From Bacteroidota bacterium (GTDB taxonomy: Bacteria > Bacteroidota > Bacteroidia > Chitinophagales > Chitinophagaceae), in assembly GCA_023386555.1 (NCBI GenBank), contig JAEWJK010000011.1:1-64000 (forward strand): a stretch of DNA of 64,000 nt, written 5' to 3'. The first letter of the stretch is position 1. Each line of letters opens with the position of its first letter. The position numbers and the translations under genes are program-made. The notes under the pieces are model-generated. The model was not told where the DNA came from and did not search any database. It saw only the letters and a program-made list of their open reading frames with translations. Positions 1 through 8,206 of this stretch are shown here, piece after piece.

Positions 1-86
1 CGGCTAATTCCATACTTACTGGCAAGGTCACGAAAACCTGTTCCTGTGGTTAAATACTCCTGAATGATCTGGTCTTTTGAAATCAT
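1..86 (-). CDS. Partial transposase-like helix-turn-helix protein (N-terminus only)
   Basis: The minus strand from an ATG at 86 runs open to the window edge and gives about 28 residues beginning MISKDQIIQEYLTTG and containing FRDLASKYGIS. This pattern resembles the N-terminal helix-turn-helix of IS3-type OrfA or related transposases of Bacteroidota, which recognise transposon ends. Only the first helices are visible, so a non-transposase HTH regulator is possible. It lies downstream of the cassette-like genes in the same direction. Confidence 0.45.
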   Translation of the reverse strand, partial: MISKDQIIQEYLTTGTGFRDLASKYGIS

Positions 87-176
87 TTTGGCTGATTTTT
101 TAATCAACCTATTTCAGGACTAGACAAACCGAAAGTTGATGCTGCGTTGCGTCTGCCGGCATAGCAACAAACCGAT

Positions 177-186
177 GTAAGCTGCA
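177..186. repeat. Terminal complementary box of cassette A (distal end)
   Basis: GTAAGCTGCA starts just after the stop codon region of the 189-749 gene. Its exact reverse complement lies at 766-775, upstream of the same gene. Ten bases match perfectly. Integron cassettes show such end complementarity because both boxes come from one site in the circular form. A full hairpin on this side is only weakly visible. Confidence 0.5.
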
Positions 187-188
187 GT

Positions 189-749
189 TTATTGTGTCCG
201 TATGCAATAAGATGGAACACCGTTATGCAAACCAACTCTATGTAAAACAATATTGTCAGTTTGGATGAAGTCAAGGTTTTGGAGCTCCACCACATTTTTA
301 ATTACCAAACCTTTTGTCAAGGGCTTACTATCTAATACTATTGGCTTTAGAGTGCCTCCTTTAGGTCCAATCGGAATAAATACAATCGTGTCAGAATGAA
401 CTTCTAATAAAGTGTCGTCGCCTGCGTCTTTAGCAAGCATTTCTTTTGTAGTGTTCAAAAGTACCTCTGGTGAATTCAAAAACAACTTGTTTGCACTTTT
501 ATTGTCAATTGCTTCAAAGCCGTCAAAGTTCAGTTTATGTAGCTGTGTTAAAGGAAATCTATAATAAGCAAGTCGTTTTCGCACTGGAACAAACGTCCAT
601 TTGTTTAAACCGTCCCACCAAGCGTCATAAAAAAGATTTTCTGAGCCTACAAACAAAACCTTACACCTGTGACGGTGAGTTTTGTCGTCATGTGTTGTAT
701 AAGTGTCATAGTAAAAAATGTCACCGGTCTTTATTGAGTTTGTGTCCAT
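189..749 (-). CDS. Unknown protein, 186 aa, cassette-like gene A
   Basis: No family is recognised. The frame can be opened further to a TTG at 764, but the ATG at 749 (MDTNSIKTGDIFYYDTY) is the better start. The product is soluble, with no signal peptide or membrane segment. It has an aromatic N-terminal half and a C-terminal half rich in beta-forming residues. The gene is bracketed by GTAAGCTGCA at 177-186 and its reverse complement at 766-775, as expected for a cassette excised through its own recombination site. Its promoter is not obvious, which is typical of cassettes read from a neighbour. Function unknown. Confidence 0.7.
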   Translation of the reverse strand: MDTNSIKTGDIFYYDTYTTHDDKTHRHRCKVLFVGSENLFYDAWWDGLNKWTFVPVRKRLAYYRFPLTQLHKLNFDGFEAIDNKSANKLFLNSPEVLLNTTKEMLAKDAGDDTLLEVHSDTIVFIPIGPKGGTLKPIVLDSKPLTKGLVIKNVVELQNLDFIQTDNIVLHRVGLHNGVPSYCIRTQ

Positions 750-764
750 AGTGTGTTGAACCAA

Positions 765-902
765 TTGCAGCTTACGTTAAAGTGTTTATGAAGTTGTGGC
801 ATTTGAAAAACTTCCGTTTCAATTAGCCACAAAAGCAAAATAGTGATTTATAGTTAATGCTTAACGTCATGCCACAATTTCATAAACACACTGTTGTACG
901 CC
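765..902 (-). repeat. attC-like recombination site between cassettes A and B
   Basis: Two long arms can pair. The arm at 781-802 (AGTGTTTATGAAGTTGTGGC and two more bases) matches the reverse complement of 869-892 except for one mismatch and a 2-base bulge. A 66-base spacer separates them. Read on the minus strand, the outer boxes are GGCGTACAAC (902-893) and TTAACGTAAGC. Unpaired extrahelical bases in one arm and complementary outer boxes are hallmarks of integron attC hairpins. The assignment rests on structure, not on a search. Confidence 0.6.
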
Positions 903-968
903 GTATTAGTCCACGTTAAATTTGAGCGCCTATATTTAAAAAAAAGCATGAGCAGGATTTCAAAAAAT

Positions 969-1349
969 TTATTCCGGGTCTTCAAACACTATTAGGTCTT
1001 TAATTCTTTTCGGTTGTCTGCTCTTTTGCGTCAATTGTAACTCTCCGAATGGCGTCATTAAAGGTTTAGTGGTGTCAAGAAAGTAAAAGAAAAATATTAG
1101 TCGGGTGGTCTCTGTGAGCAATTCTGGTAAATCTATATCGTCTCCAATTATTGTATTACCATCTTTGTCAAGGTATTTTTCTCCAAAAGGAACTTGCCAA
1201 TTAAGTCTTGGTTCATTTTCTATTTCTTGAGTAAACTCTCCAATGTCAATTTCATTTGCTTTCTTGTCAATGAGTAGTTCCACTAAAGTAACATCTGGAT
1301 TTTCGTCCACAGAGTATAGCCCTATTAATTTCACTGGAGTGTCTTGCAT
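969..1349 (-). CDS. Unknown acidic protein, 126 aa, cassette-like gene B
   Basis: No family is recognised. The product is acidic and soluble, starting MQDTPVKLIGLYSVDENPD, with a central hydrophobic strand (LIFFFYFLD) and a basic stretch near the C-terminus. The first 50 residues (VTLVELLIDKKANEIDIGEF) resemble small immunity-like or DUF proteins of mobile regions, but this is impressionistic. The gene is bracketed by an 11-base perfect inverted pair (892-902 and 1365-1375). It is read in the same direction as the recombinase upstream. Function unknown. Confidence 0.7.
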   Translation of the reverse strand: MQDTPVKLIGLYSVDENPDVTLVELLIDKKANEIDIGEFTQEIENEPRLNWQVPFGEKYLDKDGNTIIGDDIDLPELLTETTRLIFFFYFLDTTKPLMTPFGELQLTQKSRQPKRIKDLIVFEDPE

Positions 1350-1364
1350 GGTGTGTCAAAATAT

Positions 1365-1447
1365 GGCGTACAACACGCTAATTTATGATATTAGACGATA
1401 TTGATAAAATATTTCGAGCACAGAAAATCAATTAATTAGTGTTATAC
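1365..1447 (-). repeat. attC-like recombination site between cassette B and the recombinase
   Basis: The arm at 1368-1389 pairs with 1427-1447 through a 37-base spacer, with small bulges. Outer boxes are GTTATAC next to the recombinase end and GGCGTACAAC next to gene B. The site is about 83 bases, within the usual size of attC sites. The box beside gene B is the exact complement of the box at 893-902 on gene B's other side. Confidence 0.6.
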
Positions 1448-1476
1448 ATTTTACATTATTAATAGCAGTAATCATC

Positions 1477-2610
1477 CTACCACTCTATCACTTCGTCTTT
1501 TAATAAATCATCTAAAGGACTAACAATATTAACCAACTGTTGTTTGCTTACATGTAAATATCGCTCAGTTGTTTTTATATTAAAATGACCCAACAGATCT
1601 TTTATATACCTTATGTCTGTTCCCTTATCTAACAAATGGGTGGCAAAACTATGTCGCAAACTGTGTATGCCTACTTCCTTTCCTATGCCGGCCTTTGCTT
1701 TGGCATTACTGAATACCTGCTGAACGGTACGAATGGGATATTTGTCCAAAGTGGTATCGCTCTCAAATAAATATAGCCTGGGTTTGGGTTTATAATCTTT
1801 AATATACTCTCGCAATATATCCAGCAACAACGGACTTAAGTTAACATACCTGTCTTTCTTTCCTTTTGCCCGCCTGATAAATATCTGCATGCGTTTACTG
1901 TCTATATCAGTTATTTTCAGATTTACAATCTCGCTTACTCTTAACCCTGCACTATAAGCAGTAAACAACATGGCTTTGTGCTTCTTGTTGGTTAACGCAT
2001 TAAACAGCTTTCGCAGTTCTGCCTGGTTTAAAAGCTTTGGCAGCAACATCGGCTTCTTCGGCCGGGGTATCTCCCAAAAAAACTTCTCTCGCTGTAAAAC
2101 TTTTTCATAATAAAACTTCAAGGCATTCATCCTGCTATGAATCGCATTTTCAGTTAGGTGCAAACTGTTATGGCAATATTGCAGGTAATCTTTTAACCTG
2201 CTGGTGGTAATCTCTGTTGCTTTGTGTTGCTTCAATACTTGTAAAAACACCCCAAACTCTGTACTGTATGTTTTGATGGTGCTTTTACTGTATCCTTTCA
2301 ATTGCAGCATCTGTATAAAATGCCCGAGTTCTGCTTTATTGAAGGTAGAAATTGACTCTTTTTTTATAGCAACATGCTGGGGTGCCGGCTCCTCTGTAAT
2401 AACCTTTGATGTACCAGTTGCAATCACTCCAAACCGTTTCCGGTTTTCGGCGGTATCCGGAATGTGCCAGCCACCATGTGTTTTACTCCATAAACAACCC
2501 TGAACAGATTTAACTGTTTCATTTAATTCTTTATTGAATTCAAAGTGCAGCAAAATTCTTGGCTGCTTCTTATGGGTGATAAGCCTACAATTAATGGCAG
2601 AAATATTCAC
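1477..2610 (-). CDS. Tyrosine recombinase, integron-integrase-like
   Basis: 377 aa. An N-terminal arm-type domain (1-75) precedes a SAM-like core-binding domain (about 92-175) and a catalytic domain (190-370). Catalytic residues are visible: R224 (AGLRVSE), K249, H316-x-x-R319 (HSLRHSFATHLL), H342 (LLGH) and nucleophile Y351 (TTERYLHV). The C-terminal SPLDDL (364-369) recalls the SPLD tail of IntI integrases. The extra IntI insertion before the HxxR box is short or absent, so this may be an IntI relative rather than IntI proper. It breaks and rejoins DNA through a 3'-phosphotyrosine. It is read toward the two cassette-like genes and is flanked by their attC-like sites. Confidence 0.85.
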   Translation of the reverse strand: MNISAINCRLITHKKQPRILLHFEFNKELNETVKSVQGCLWSKTHGGWHIPDTAENRKRFGVIATGTSKVITEEPAPQHVAIKKESISTFNKAELGHFIQMLQLKGYSKSTIKTYSTEFGVFLQVLKQHKATEITTSRLKDYLQYCHNSLHLTENAIHSRMNALKFYYEKVLQREKFFWEIPRPKKPMLLPKLLNQAELRKLFNALTNKKHKAMLFTAYSAGLRVSEIVNLKITDIDSKRMQIFIRRAKGKKDRYVNLSPLLLDILREYIKDYKPKPRLYLFESDTTLDKYPIRTVQQVFSNAKAKAGIGKEVGIHSLRHSFATHLLDKGTDIRYIKDLLGHFNIKTTERYLHVSKQQLVNIVSPLDDLLKDEVIEW

Positions 2611-2683
2611 GGTCAGGATTGTATCTTAAATATACAACACAAATTTATTTGTGGCTCATCTTTCCAAACAATTCATGTCAGAC

Positions 2684-2700
2684 GTTAGCGCATAACAATA
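2684..2700 (-). repeat. Possible outer boundary box of the recombinase cassette
   Basis: On the minus strand GTTATGCGCTAACG lies just upstream of the recombinase gene. It matches the box at the other end of the gene (GTTATAC, 1441-1447) in 6 of 7 bases, so the recombinase itself may sit in a cassette-like unit. No long hairpin arm is obvious here. Confidence 0.35.
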
Positions 2701-2735
2701 ATTTACCTTCTCTTAAATGCACTATTACTTTTTAG

Positions 2736-3527
2736 TTACCGCACCATAAGCACTTTTCCTGCTCCGGCATATTTTATTTGCTGCACTACCCCACCATCGC
2801 CAATCGTTCCAAAACAAATACCGGCAGTTAATACCAGGCTGTATGCATCACCTGGTGGTTGGGGTAAAGTAAATTCCAGTGTAGTGGCATCTGCACCCTG
2901 CAATACCGGTTGCCAGCTTGTAAATAGATGTTGTGGATAAACCTGGCTATAGTCTGCTGCAGGCTGGTAGTTGCCGGCATTATAATAAAGGTCTGGCACC
3001 ACACCAAAAGCCACCACCATTCTGAACATAGGATAATTAAACGGTGCGAAAAAATGAATGCCCGGTATCAAAGCAGGCAAGGCTATACTGGCTTGCAGGT
3101 TTGCCTTATCAATACTACATAACAATGAACTTCGGATAATATTGTCAAAACTGTTGCGTTTATTTAAGCTGAAACTTTCCAGCAATTGCGGTGCTTTGGT
3201 TAAGCAAATGTTCCGCTGACCTCTTGGGCTTTCAGTATCAAGTTCCTGCACTTTATACATTACAGGATTTAATGAGTTAATGATGTTATGATCTGCCAAC
3301 ACTGTTACAGGGTGCATCATTCTTTTAATCCAACTGCTGGCTCTTGATCTGCCACCAAACTCGCTGTTATTCTCTCTCGTCCGTTCAAAACGTGGCGAGG
3401 TTTTTATCTTCTCTTTAGATGGTCCTCCCTTTGTTCGCAATATTATCTTTTCGCTGCCTCGCATTTTATAGGCAGACATATTACCCAGTGATCCGGTAAA
3501 TGTAAATCCGGGTTGTAGTGTAGCCAT
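2736..3527 (-). CDS. Unknown Bacteroidota protein, 263 aa
   Basis: No named domain is recognised. The start (MATLQPGFTFTGSLGNMSAYKMRG) and the following basic stretch with many Arg and Lys resemble a family of hypothetical proteins common in Chitinophagaceae genomes. The C-terminal half is rich in Pro, Gly and hydrophobic strands and ends in GKVLMVR. There is no signal peptide. A different unknown gene at 59625-60299 has a comparable basic N-terminus and strand-rich C-terminus. A long inverted repeat lies about 105 bases upstream. Function unknown. Confidence 0.75.
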   Translation of the reverse strand: MATLQPGFTFTGSLGNMSAYKMRGSEKIILRTKGGPSKEKIKTSPRFERTRENNSEFGGRSRASSWIKRMMHPVTVLADHNIINSLNPVMYKVQELDTESPRGQRNICLTKAPQLLESFSLNKRNSFDNIIRSSLLCSIDKANLQASIALPALIPGIHFFAPFNYPMFRMVVAFGVVPDLYYNAGNYQPAADYSQVYPQHLFTSWQPVLQGADATTLEFTLPQPPGDAYSLVLTAGICFGTIGDGGVVQQIKYAGAGKVLMVR

Positions 3528-3631
3528 AGCTTTGGTTTTAGGTATATGATTTATGAAACACTATAAACCATCATCTATTAGTTAGGTTAACTTATAATAA
3601 ATATTTTAATTATGCAAGAGAAAAATATAAA

Positions 3632-3684
3632 CCATAGATATTCCGTGTTTTAATAGAGATGAAATATAGACGGGATATCTATGG
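3632..3684. repeat. Imperfect inverted repeat upstream of the 2736-3527 gene
   Basis: CCATAGATATTCCG (3632-3645) and CGGGATATCTATGG (3671-3684) pair with one mismatch around a 25-base loop. It lies in the upstream region of the minus-strand gene starting at 3527. It could be a regulatory hairpin, an operator pair or a relic recombination site; sequence alone does not decide. Confidence 0.5.
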
Positions 3685-3738
3685 CTTATTAATGTAAAAA
3701 CGATGAAATAAGATTTAAGACAACTAACCCAAATAATA

Positions 3739-3758
3739 AAGGCCGGCAAGCCGGCCTT
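3739..3758. terminator. GC-rich perfect hairpin, possible terminator
   Basis: AAGGCCGGCAAGCCGGCCTT is a perfect 9-base-arm palindrome in very AT-rich DNA. It lies just downstream of the small minus-strand frame at 3782-3919. There is no long T-run on either side, so its role as a terminator is uncertain. Confidence 0.35.
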
Positions 3759-3781
3759 CGAGCTGTATCTAACGGTTAATG

Positions 3782-3919
3782 TTATTTCTTATCACCAACT
3801 TCTTTACCCGATTCATCTCTTATCATCTCTCTTTCTTCTTTTGATGCCGGATGATCGGAACTTCTTCTTTTATCTTCTTCATTTGTTTGATGATAGGTAT
3901 CGCAGGAAAAATATGCCAA
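3782..3919 (-). CDS. Possible small hydrophilic protein, 45 aa, TTG start
   Basis: An open minus-strand frame downstream of the GAF-cyclase encodes a charged tail (NEEDKRRSSDHPASKEERE, then DESGKEVGDKK). This composition is typical of small stress-type proteins of this group. There is no ATG at the front; the earliest plausible start is TTG at 3919, 14 bases past the cyclase stop. It could be translated after the cyclase or be a decayed gene. Weak call. Confidence 0.3.
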   Translation of the reverse strand: MAYFSCDTYHQTNEEDKRRSSDHPASKEEREMIRDESGKEVGDKK

Positions 3920-3933
3920 TAGATACTGCCGTT

Positions 3934-5169
3934 TCAGGTTTTACTGCCTGATTTTTTACCGTACACTTCATATATCTGTAAAGGCTGAGACTTGCCTTTT
4001 ACAGTTATCGGTTCCCAGGCTTTTACATCAACCAGTTCTGAAACTTCTTCATACACTGTTTCACTGATCAAAATGGTATTAGGATCATCTTTGGTAAGTG
4101 CTTCTATTCTTTTAGCTGTGTTTACATTATCGCCGGTAACACAGAATTCTATCTTCTCATCAGAACCCAGAGTTCCGGTGATCACTTCACCGGCATTGAT
4201 GCCGATTCCAATCTTCAATGGTTTATCAGTAAATTCTTTACAAAGTTCATTTACTGTTGAAAGCTGGTTCATCATCTCCAATGCACAAAAAACAGCATTG
4301 CGTTCGTATTGCGGAAAGGAAAATGGCGGACCGAAGATGGCAAAAATCTCATCACCTACATACTGAACCACTACCCCACTAAATGTTTTAATAACATCAG
4401 ACATCACAGTGTAAAATGCATTGAGAATAGCTACCGCATTTTTTGCAGGAACATCTTCTACCAGTGATGTGTATCCACGAATATCACAGAAAAGAATGGC
4501 GCAGTATTTTAATTCCGCATCATCAAAACCCGGACTGTTTGCATGAAGATGTTGTGCAATTACTTCAGGAGGAACAAAACGGGAAAACAATTTCAAAATC
4601 TTATCCTTTTGTTCAATCCTGTGTTGCAGATCTTTCAATAAACCTGCATTCAATTGCTGTAGTTGCTGCTTTTGTTTTTTTAATTCCATCTGAACAACGA
4701 TCTGCTTAGCCATTGTATCCAAACATTCCAGTTGTTCTTCAGAAAGCATTTTAGGTTCACGGCCCATTACGCATAATGTGCCCAGTTTATTTCCATCTGT
4801 AGCAATTAAAGGAGCACCGGCATAAAATCGAACATTGGGGTAGTTTGTTACCAAAGGATGATTCTTAAACCTTGAATCTAATAGTGTATCGGGAATTTCC
4901 ATAATGGCATCTCCCTTAATGGCATAAGAACAAAAGAATTCTCTCGGGGCTTCATTATCATTCCAACCCACCTTGCTCTTAAACCAAAGCCTGTCACGGT
5001 CTATTAAACTAATCAAAGCAATAGGTGCTTCACAGATGTGTGCGGCTACTTTTGCAATTCTGTCATATTCTGCATCAGCATCGGTGTCCAATACCTCCAG
5101 TTCATATAAAGATTGAAGCCTTTCCTTCTCCTTCTTCAACTCCTCAAAAAGCAATAATGGTGAATTCAT
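3934..5169 (-). CDS. GAF-domain class III nucleotide cyclase
   Basis: 411 aa, soluble. A GAF sensor domain (about 25-160) is followed by a Gln/Lys-rich coiled coil (160-190) and a class III cyclase domain (220-405). Metal-binding D229 and D273 and transition-state N350 and R354 are present, so it should be active. The two positions that usually select the base are Q269 and C343, rather than Lys with Asp or Thr (adenylate) or Glu with Cys (guanylate), so the product nucleotide is open. The GAF domain presumably gates the activity. It stands alone, divergent from the DUF5686 gene. A second, membrane-bound cyclase lies at 34508. Confidence 0.85.
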   Translation of the reverse strand: MNSPLLLFEELKKEKERLQSLYELEVLDTDADAEYDRIAKVAAHICEAPIALISLIDRDRLWFKSKVGWNDNEAPREFFCSYAIKGDAIMEIPDTLLDSRFKNHPLVTNYPNVRFYAGAPLIATDGNKLGTLCVMGREPKMLSEEQLECLDTMAKQIVVQMELKKQKQQLQQLNAGLLKDLQHRIEQKDKILKLFSRFVPPEVIAQHLHANSPGFDDAELKYCAILFCDIRGYTSLVEDVPAKNAVAILNAFYTVMSDVIKTFSGVVVQYVGDEIFAIFGPPFSFPQYERNAVFCALEMMNQLSTVNELCKEFTDKPLKIGIGINAGEVITGTLGSDEKIEFCVTGDNVNTAKRIEALTKDDPNTILISETVYEEVSELVDVKAWEPITVKGKSQPLQIYEVYGKKSGSKT

Positions 5170-5293
5170 AAAATTATCCTTCTTACAACCCTTTACTGTT
5201 GCTTAAACAAATTAAACGCCATGTTTTTTAAATGGTTTTTATACAAAAGTTAAGTTTAACAAGCTGAATTTTGTTGATTTAATACATTCGGGA

Positions 5294-7714
5294 ATGCCAA
5301 AACCCTTTTACATTCTTATTACCGCCTTTCTTAGTTTCTCTACTAACACCTTTGCCCAGGTTATTGAAGGTACGGTTACTGACACTACGGGAAAACCGAT
5401 GGCATTTGCCACTATTAAACTTGGTGATACAAAACAAGGAAAAATGGCTGATTTGAAAGGGAACTTCAGATTAATAGCAAATAGTTCTTTTGATTATATA
5501 ACTGTTTCTCATCTTGGATATAAGCCAAGAAGAATTTATATAAATGAGTTTGTTACTTCTCAACCAATGATCATCATACTCGAATTTGCAGATGCTGATC
5601 TTGAAGAGGTGGTAATTAAAAACTCAACCAGTAAAATAAAACGCATTCTCAGCTCAGCCATCAACAACAGGAACAGGAATAATCCTGAAAAATACGATTG
5701 GTACCAATGTAATGTTTACTATAAAACTGTAGTGAATTTTACTGCAGATTCAACAGCGATTGATACTACTGATGCGGTTGAAGTGAAAGATGCTAAAGAC
5801 ACTAAAGAGGTTGTAGAAGAGTTTAACTACGACAAGCATTTTTTTATGACGGAGAATTTCAGCAGGAGAACCTGGGAAAGACCGCAAAAATTACAGGAAG
5901 AAGTATATGGAACAAGAATTTCCGGTTTTAAAAGAGCCTGGTTCAGTTCATTTGTAACAGATGTATTGCCTTTTCATGCATACAACGATTTCCTTACATT
6001 CAATGGCAAAGACTATCATAACCCTTTAAGTAATGGTCTGCACCAAAGATTCAATTTTAGATTGGAAGATGAGATACTTCAGGGCACAGATACAGTGTGG
6101 CAGATAAGTTTTACACCTAAGAGAAATGCAGAACATCTTAGCGGGAGTTTATTTATCAGCTCAAGATTTTTTGCGATCACCAATCTTAAGGCACAACATT
6201 ATGATTCTTCATTAAAAAGAATGGTTGGTATAGAACAACAGTACACATTAAAGGATGATAAATGGTTTCCTGAACAATTAAATTACTTTATTAAATGGCA
6301 AAACTTCATGCATCAGCCAATAGAATTGGCCATGACAGGAACATCACTCATCGATTCTATTTCTTTTGTGAAAGATAAAAAGTTTAGGTTCGATAAAGCC
6401 CATACAGCCAAACTTAAACCGGGAGCTGATGAATTAACAGATGCTGAGTGGGAGAAACTAAGACCTACTCCGCTTGATGCAAAAGAAGACAGAACCTACC
6501 AGTTCATGGATAGTATCGGAAACAAAAATGGGTTCGATAAAATGCCAAGGTTGTTTGAAAAATTATCTGAAGGATATTTTCCATGGAAGAAAGTTGATAT
6601 TGATCTGCAAAGGATCTATAGCTTCAATAAATATGAAGGACATCGTTTAGGTTTTGGCCTGAGAACTAGTGATAAAATTTCCAGGAGGTTTTCAATTGGT
6701 GGATGGTTTGGTTATGGAACAAAAGACAAGAACCTGAAATATGGTGCATGGGCTGAGCTATATGCTGACCGTTACAAAGAATTTACTGTAAAAGCCAGTT
6801 ACAAAAAAGACCTGCAAGATCCTGGCAGATTACAGGTACACCAGGAATTAGACAGGAATTTTCTGAGAAGGTTTTTACTTGGAAGAGTAGATAAAATCGA
6901 GACCTATTCACTCGAAGTAAATAAACGACTGGGTTATTGGAATACAGGCCTCAGCATCGTTTCTGAAAAAATTATTCCGCAGTATAATTATACACTCACT
7001 CATTCAGGCAAGAGCTGGCAATCTTTTGAATCGAAAGAAGTGGTGCTTAATATTCGTTATGCGTATGCAGAAAGAATGTCTCCCATTATGGGTAAATATT
7101 ATTCAACCGGTTCAAAGTTTCCTATATTTTATAGCAAGATCAAGGTTGGACAAATTAATACTGACAATAATTATATACATGCCATTGCCGGGGTGAAATG
7201 GCAGAAGCACATCAACCGTTTTGGTAATGAACAATTCTTGTTATTGGCAGGAGGTGTTTTTAGTAACAAGGCATTACCACTAAGTAAATTATTTGCCGGC
7301 AATGGTTTTCTGATAGATCAAAATTCTATTTATGTTTTTGGCGGGATGCAAACCATGTTGCCTTATGAATATTATTCAGACCGGTTTATAAATTTTTACT
7401 GGAAACACGATTTTGATTTTAAACTCTACAATCAAAAGATCACGAAAGGTCTTAGCAGTTCACCTTTCCTGGGGCTAGGTTATAATGTTCTGGTTGGTAA
7501 GCTGAAGAATGCAGATGCTCACAAAGGAGTAAGTTTTTCTATTCCTGACCAGGCTTACCACGAAGTTGGAATGATGTTAAACAGGATTGTTAGAATGAAA
7601 GTGATGAGCATGTACCATGTAAACCTGAATGCAGGTTATTATTATCACTTGAAAGGAAGCTTCAATCACAAGCAAAATGGAAGATTTGTGTTTGGAATAG
7701 GAGTAGATCTGTAG
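5294..7714 (+). CDS. DUF5686 / carboxypeptidase-like regulatory domain outer-membrane protein
   Basis: 806 aa. A signal peptide (1-21, ending NTFAQ) precedes a carboxypeptidase-regulatory-like beta-sandwich (about 23-105, VIEGTVTDTTGKPMAFATIKLGDT), a feature of TonB-linked Bacteroidota surface proteins. The rest matches DUF5686: a periplasmic segment, then alternating amphipathic strands consistent with an outer-membrane barrel, ending in GRFVFGIGVDL with strand-like alternation. Function of the family is not established. It is monocistronic, divergent from the GAF-cyclase. Confidence 0.85.
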   Translation: MPKPFYILITAFLSFSTNTFAQVIEGTVTDTTGKPMAFATIKLGDTKQGKMADLKGNFRLIANSSFDYITVSHLGYKPRRIYINEFVTSQPMIIILEFADADLEEVVIKNSTSKIKRILSSAINNRNRNNPEKYDWYQCNVYYKTVVNFTADSTAIDTTDAVEVKDAKDTKEVVEEFNYDKHFFMTENFSRRTWERPQKLQEEVYGTRISGFKRAWFSSFVTDVLPFHAYNDFLTFNGKDYHNPLSNGLHQRFNFRLEDEILQGTDTVWQISFTPKRNAEHLSGSLFISSRFFAITNLKAQHYDSSLKRMVGIEQQYTLKDDKWFPEQLNYFIKWQNFMHQPIELAMTGTSLIDSISFVKDKKFRFDKAHTAKLKPGADELTDAEWEKLRPTPLDAKEDRTYQFMDSIGNKNGFDKMPRLFEKLSEGYFPWKKVDIDLQRIYSFNKYEGHRLGFGLRTSDKISRRFSIGGWFGYGTKDKNLKYGAWAELYADRYKEFTVKASYKKDLQDPGRLQVHQELDRNFLRRFLLGRVDKIETYSLEVNKRLGYWNTGLSIVSEKIIPQYNYTLTHSGKSWQSFESKEVVLNIRYAYAERMSPIMGKYYSTGSKFPIFYSKIKVGQINTDNNYIHAIAGVKWQKHINRFGNEQFLLLAGGVFSNKALPLSKLFAGNGFLIDQNSIYVFGGMQTMLPYEYYSDRFINFYWKHDFDFKLYNQKITKGLSSSPFLGLGYNVLVGKLKNADAHKGVSFSIPDQAYHEVGMMLNRIVRMKVMSMYHVNLNAGYYYHLKGSFNHKQNGRFVFGIGVDL

Positions 7715-7768
7715 TTGAGGAATATTTTCAGCAGTTTGGTAGTTGAATCTGGCTGAATAATGATAAGA

Positions 7769-7813
7769 ACGTACAAGTGAGTCCCGAATAACTCGGGAGA
7801 ACCTGTCACAACA
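7769..7813 (+). repeat. Dispersed 45-bp repeat, copy 1
   Basis: The unit begins ACGTACAAGTGAGTCCCGA and ends in AACCTGTCACAAC, with an internal hairpin (TCCCGA, loop, TCGGGA). A second, inverted copy lies at 11134-11181. It sits in the gap between the DUF5686 gene and the next small gene. Confidence 0.7.
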
Positions 7814-7906
7814 GGTGTTGATGCATGCATTTTGGCTGGTTTACAAACTATTTTCTTTAATGGAGCGGTTTTTGACTACCATAAGTATCTCACTTAAATT
7901 ACACCT

Positions 7907-8206
7907 ATGAATTTTTATTCTAAAGATGATATGATTTTCCAGGATTATGATTGGACTACTGCAGAAGATTCTTCCAAGTTAAACGGCACCCCAGATCGTA
8001 ATCTTTTTATATCTACCGAAGGCAATGAAGTGCTTTACATGATCAATTGCCTGATGCAGGAAACCAATTTAACTTTAAAAGAAGACGGTGAGGTGATTGA
8101 AAAACTCATCCATGATAAACTACCTATTGGCAAACAAAGCCAGGTTACTGCAAAAAGATGGTTACAGGAAAAGTTACAAACCATACCTAATGAAAGAGTA
8201 TTGTAA
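7907..8206 (+). CDS. Unknown small acidic protein, 99 aa
   Basis: No family is recognised. The protein is acidic and soluble, starting MNFYSKDDMIFQDYDW; the second half looks helical (LYMINCLMQETNLTLKEDGE). There is no signal or membrane segment. It is isolated, with about 190 bases of repeat-bearing DNA before it and 218 bases after it. Confidence 0.65.
   Translation: MNFYSKDDMIFQDYDWTTAEDSSKLNGTPDRNLFISTEGNEVLYMINCLMQETNLTLKEDGEVIEKLIHDKLPIGKQSQVTAKRWLQEKLQTIPNERVL

Noticed and set aside
177..2700. Classical mobile integron
   Set aside because: The recombinase is not divergent from the cassettes and no attI was recognised. I call it integron-like only.
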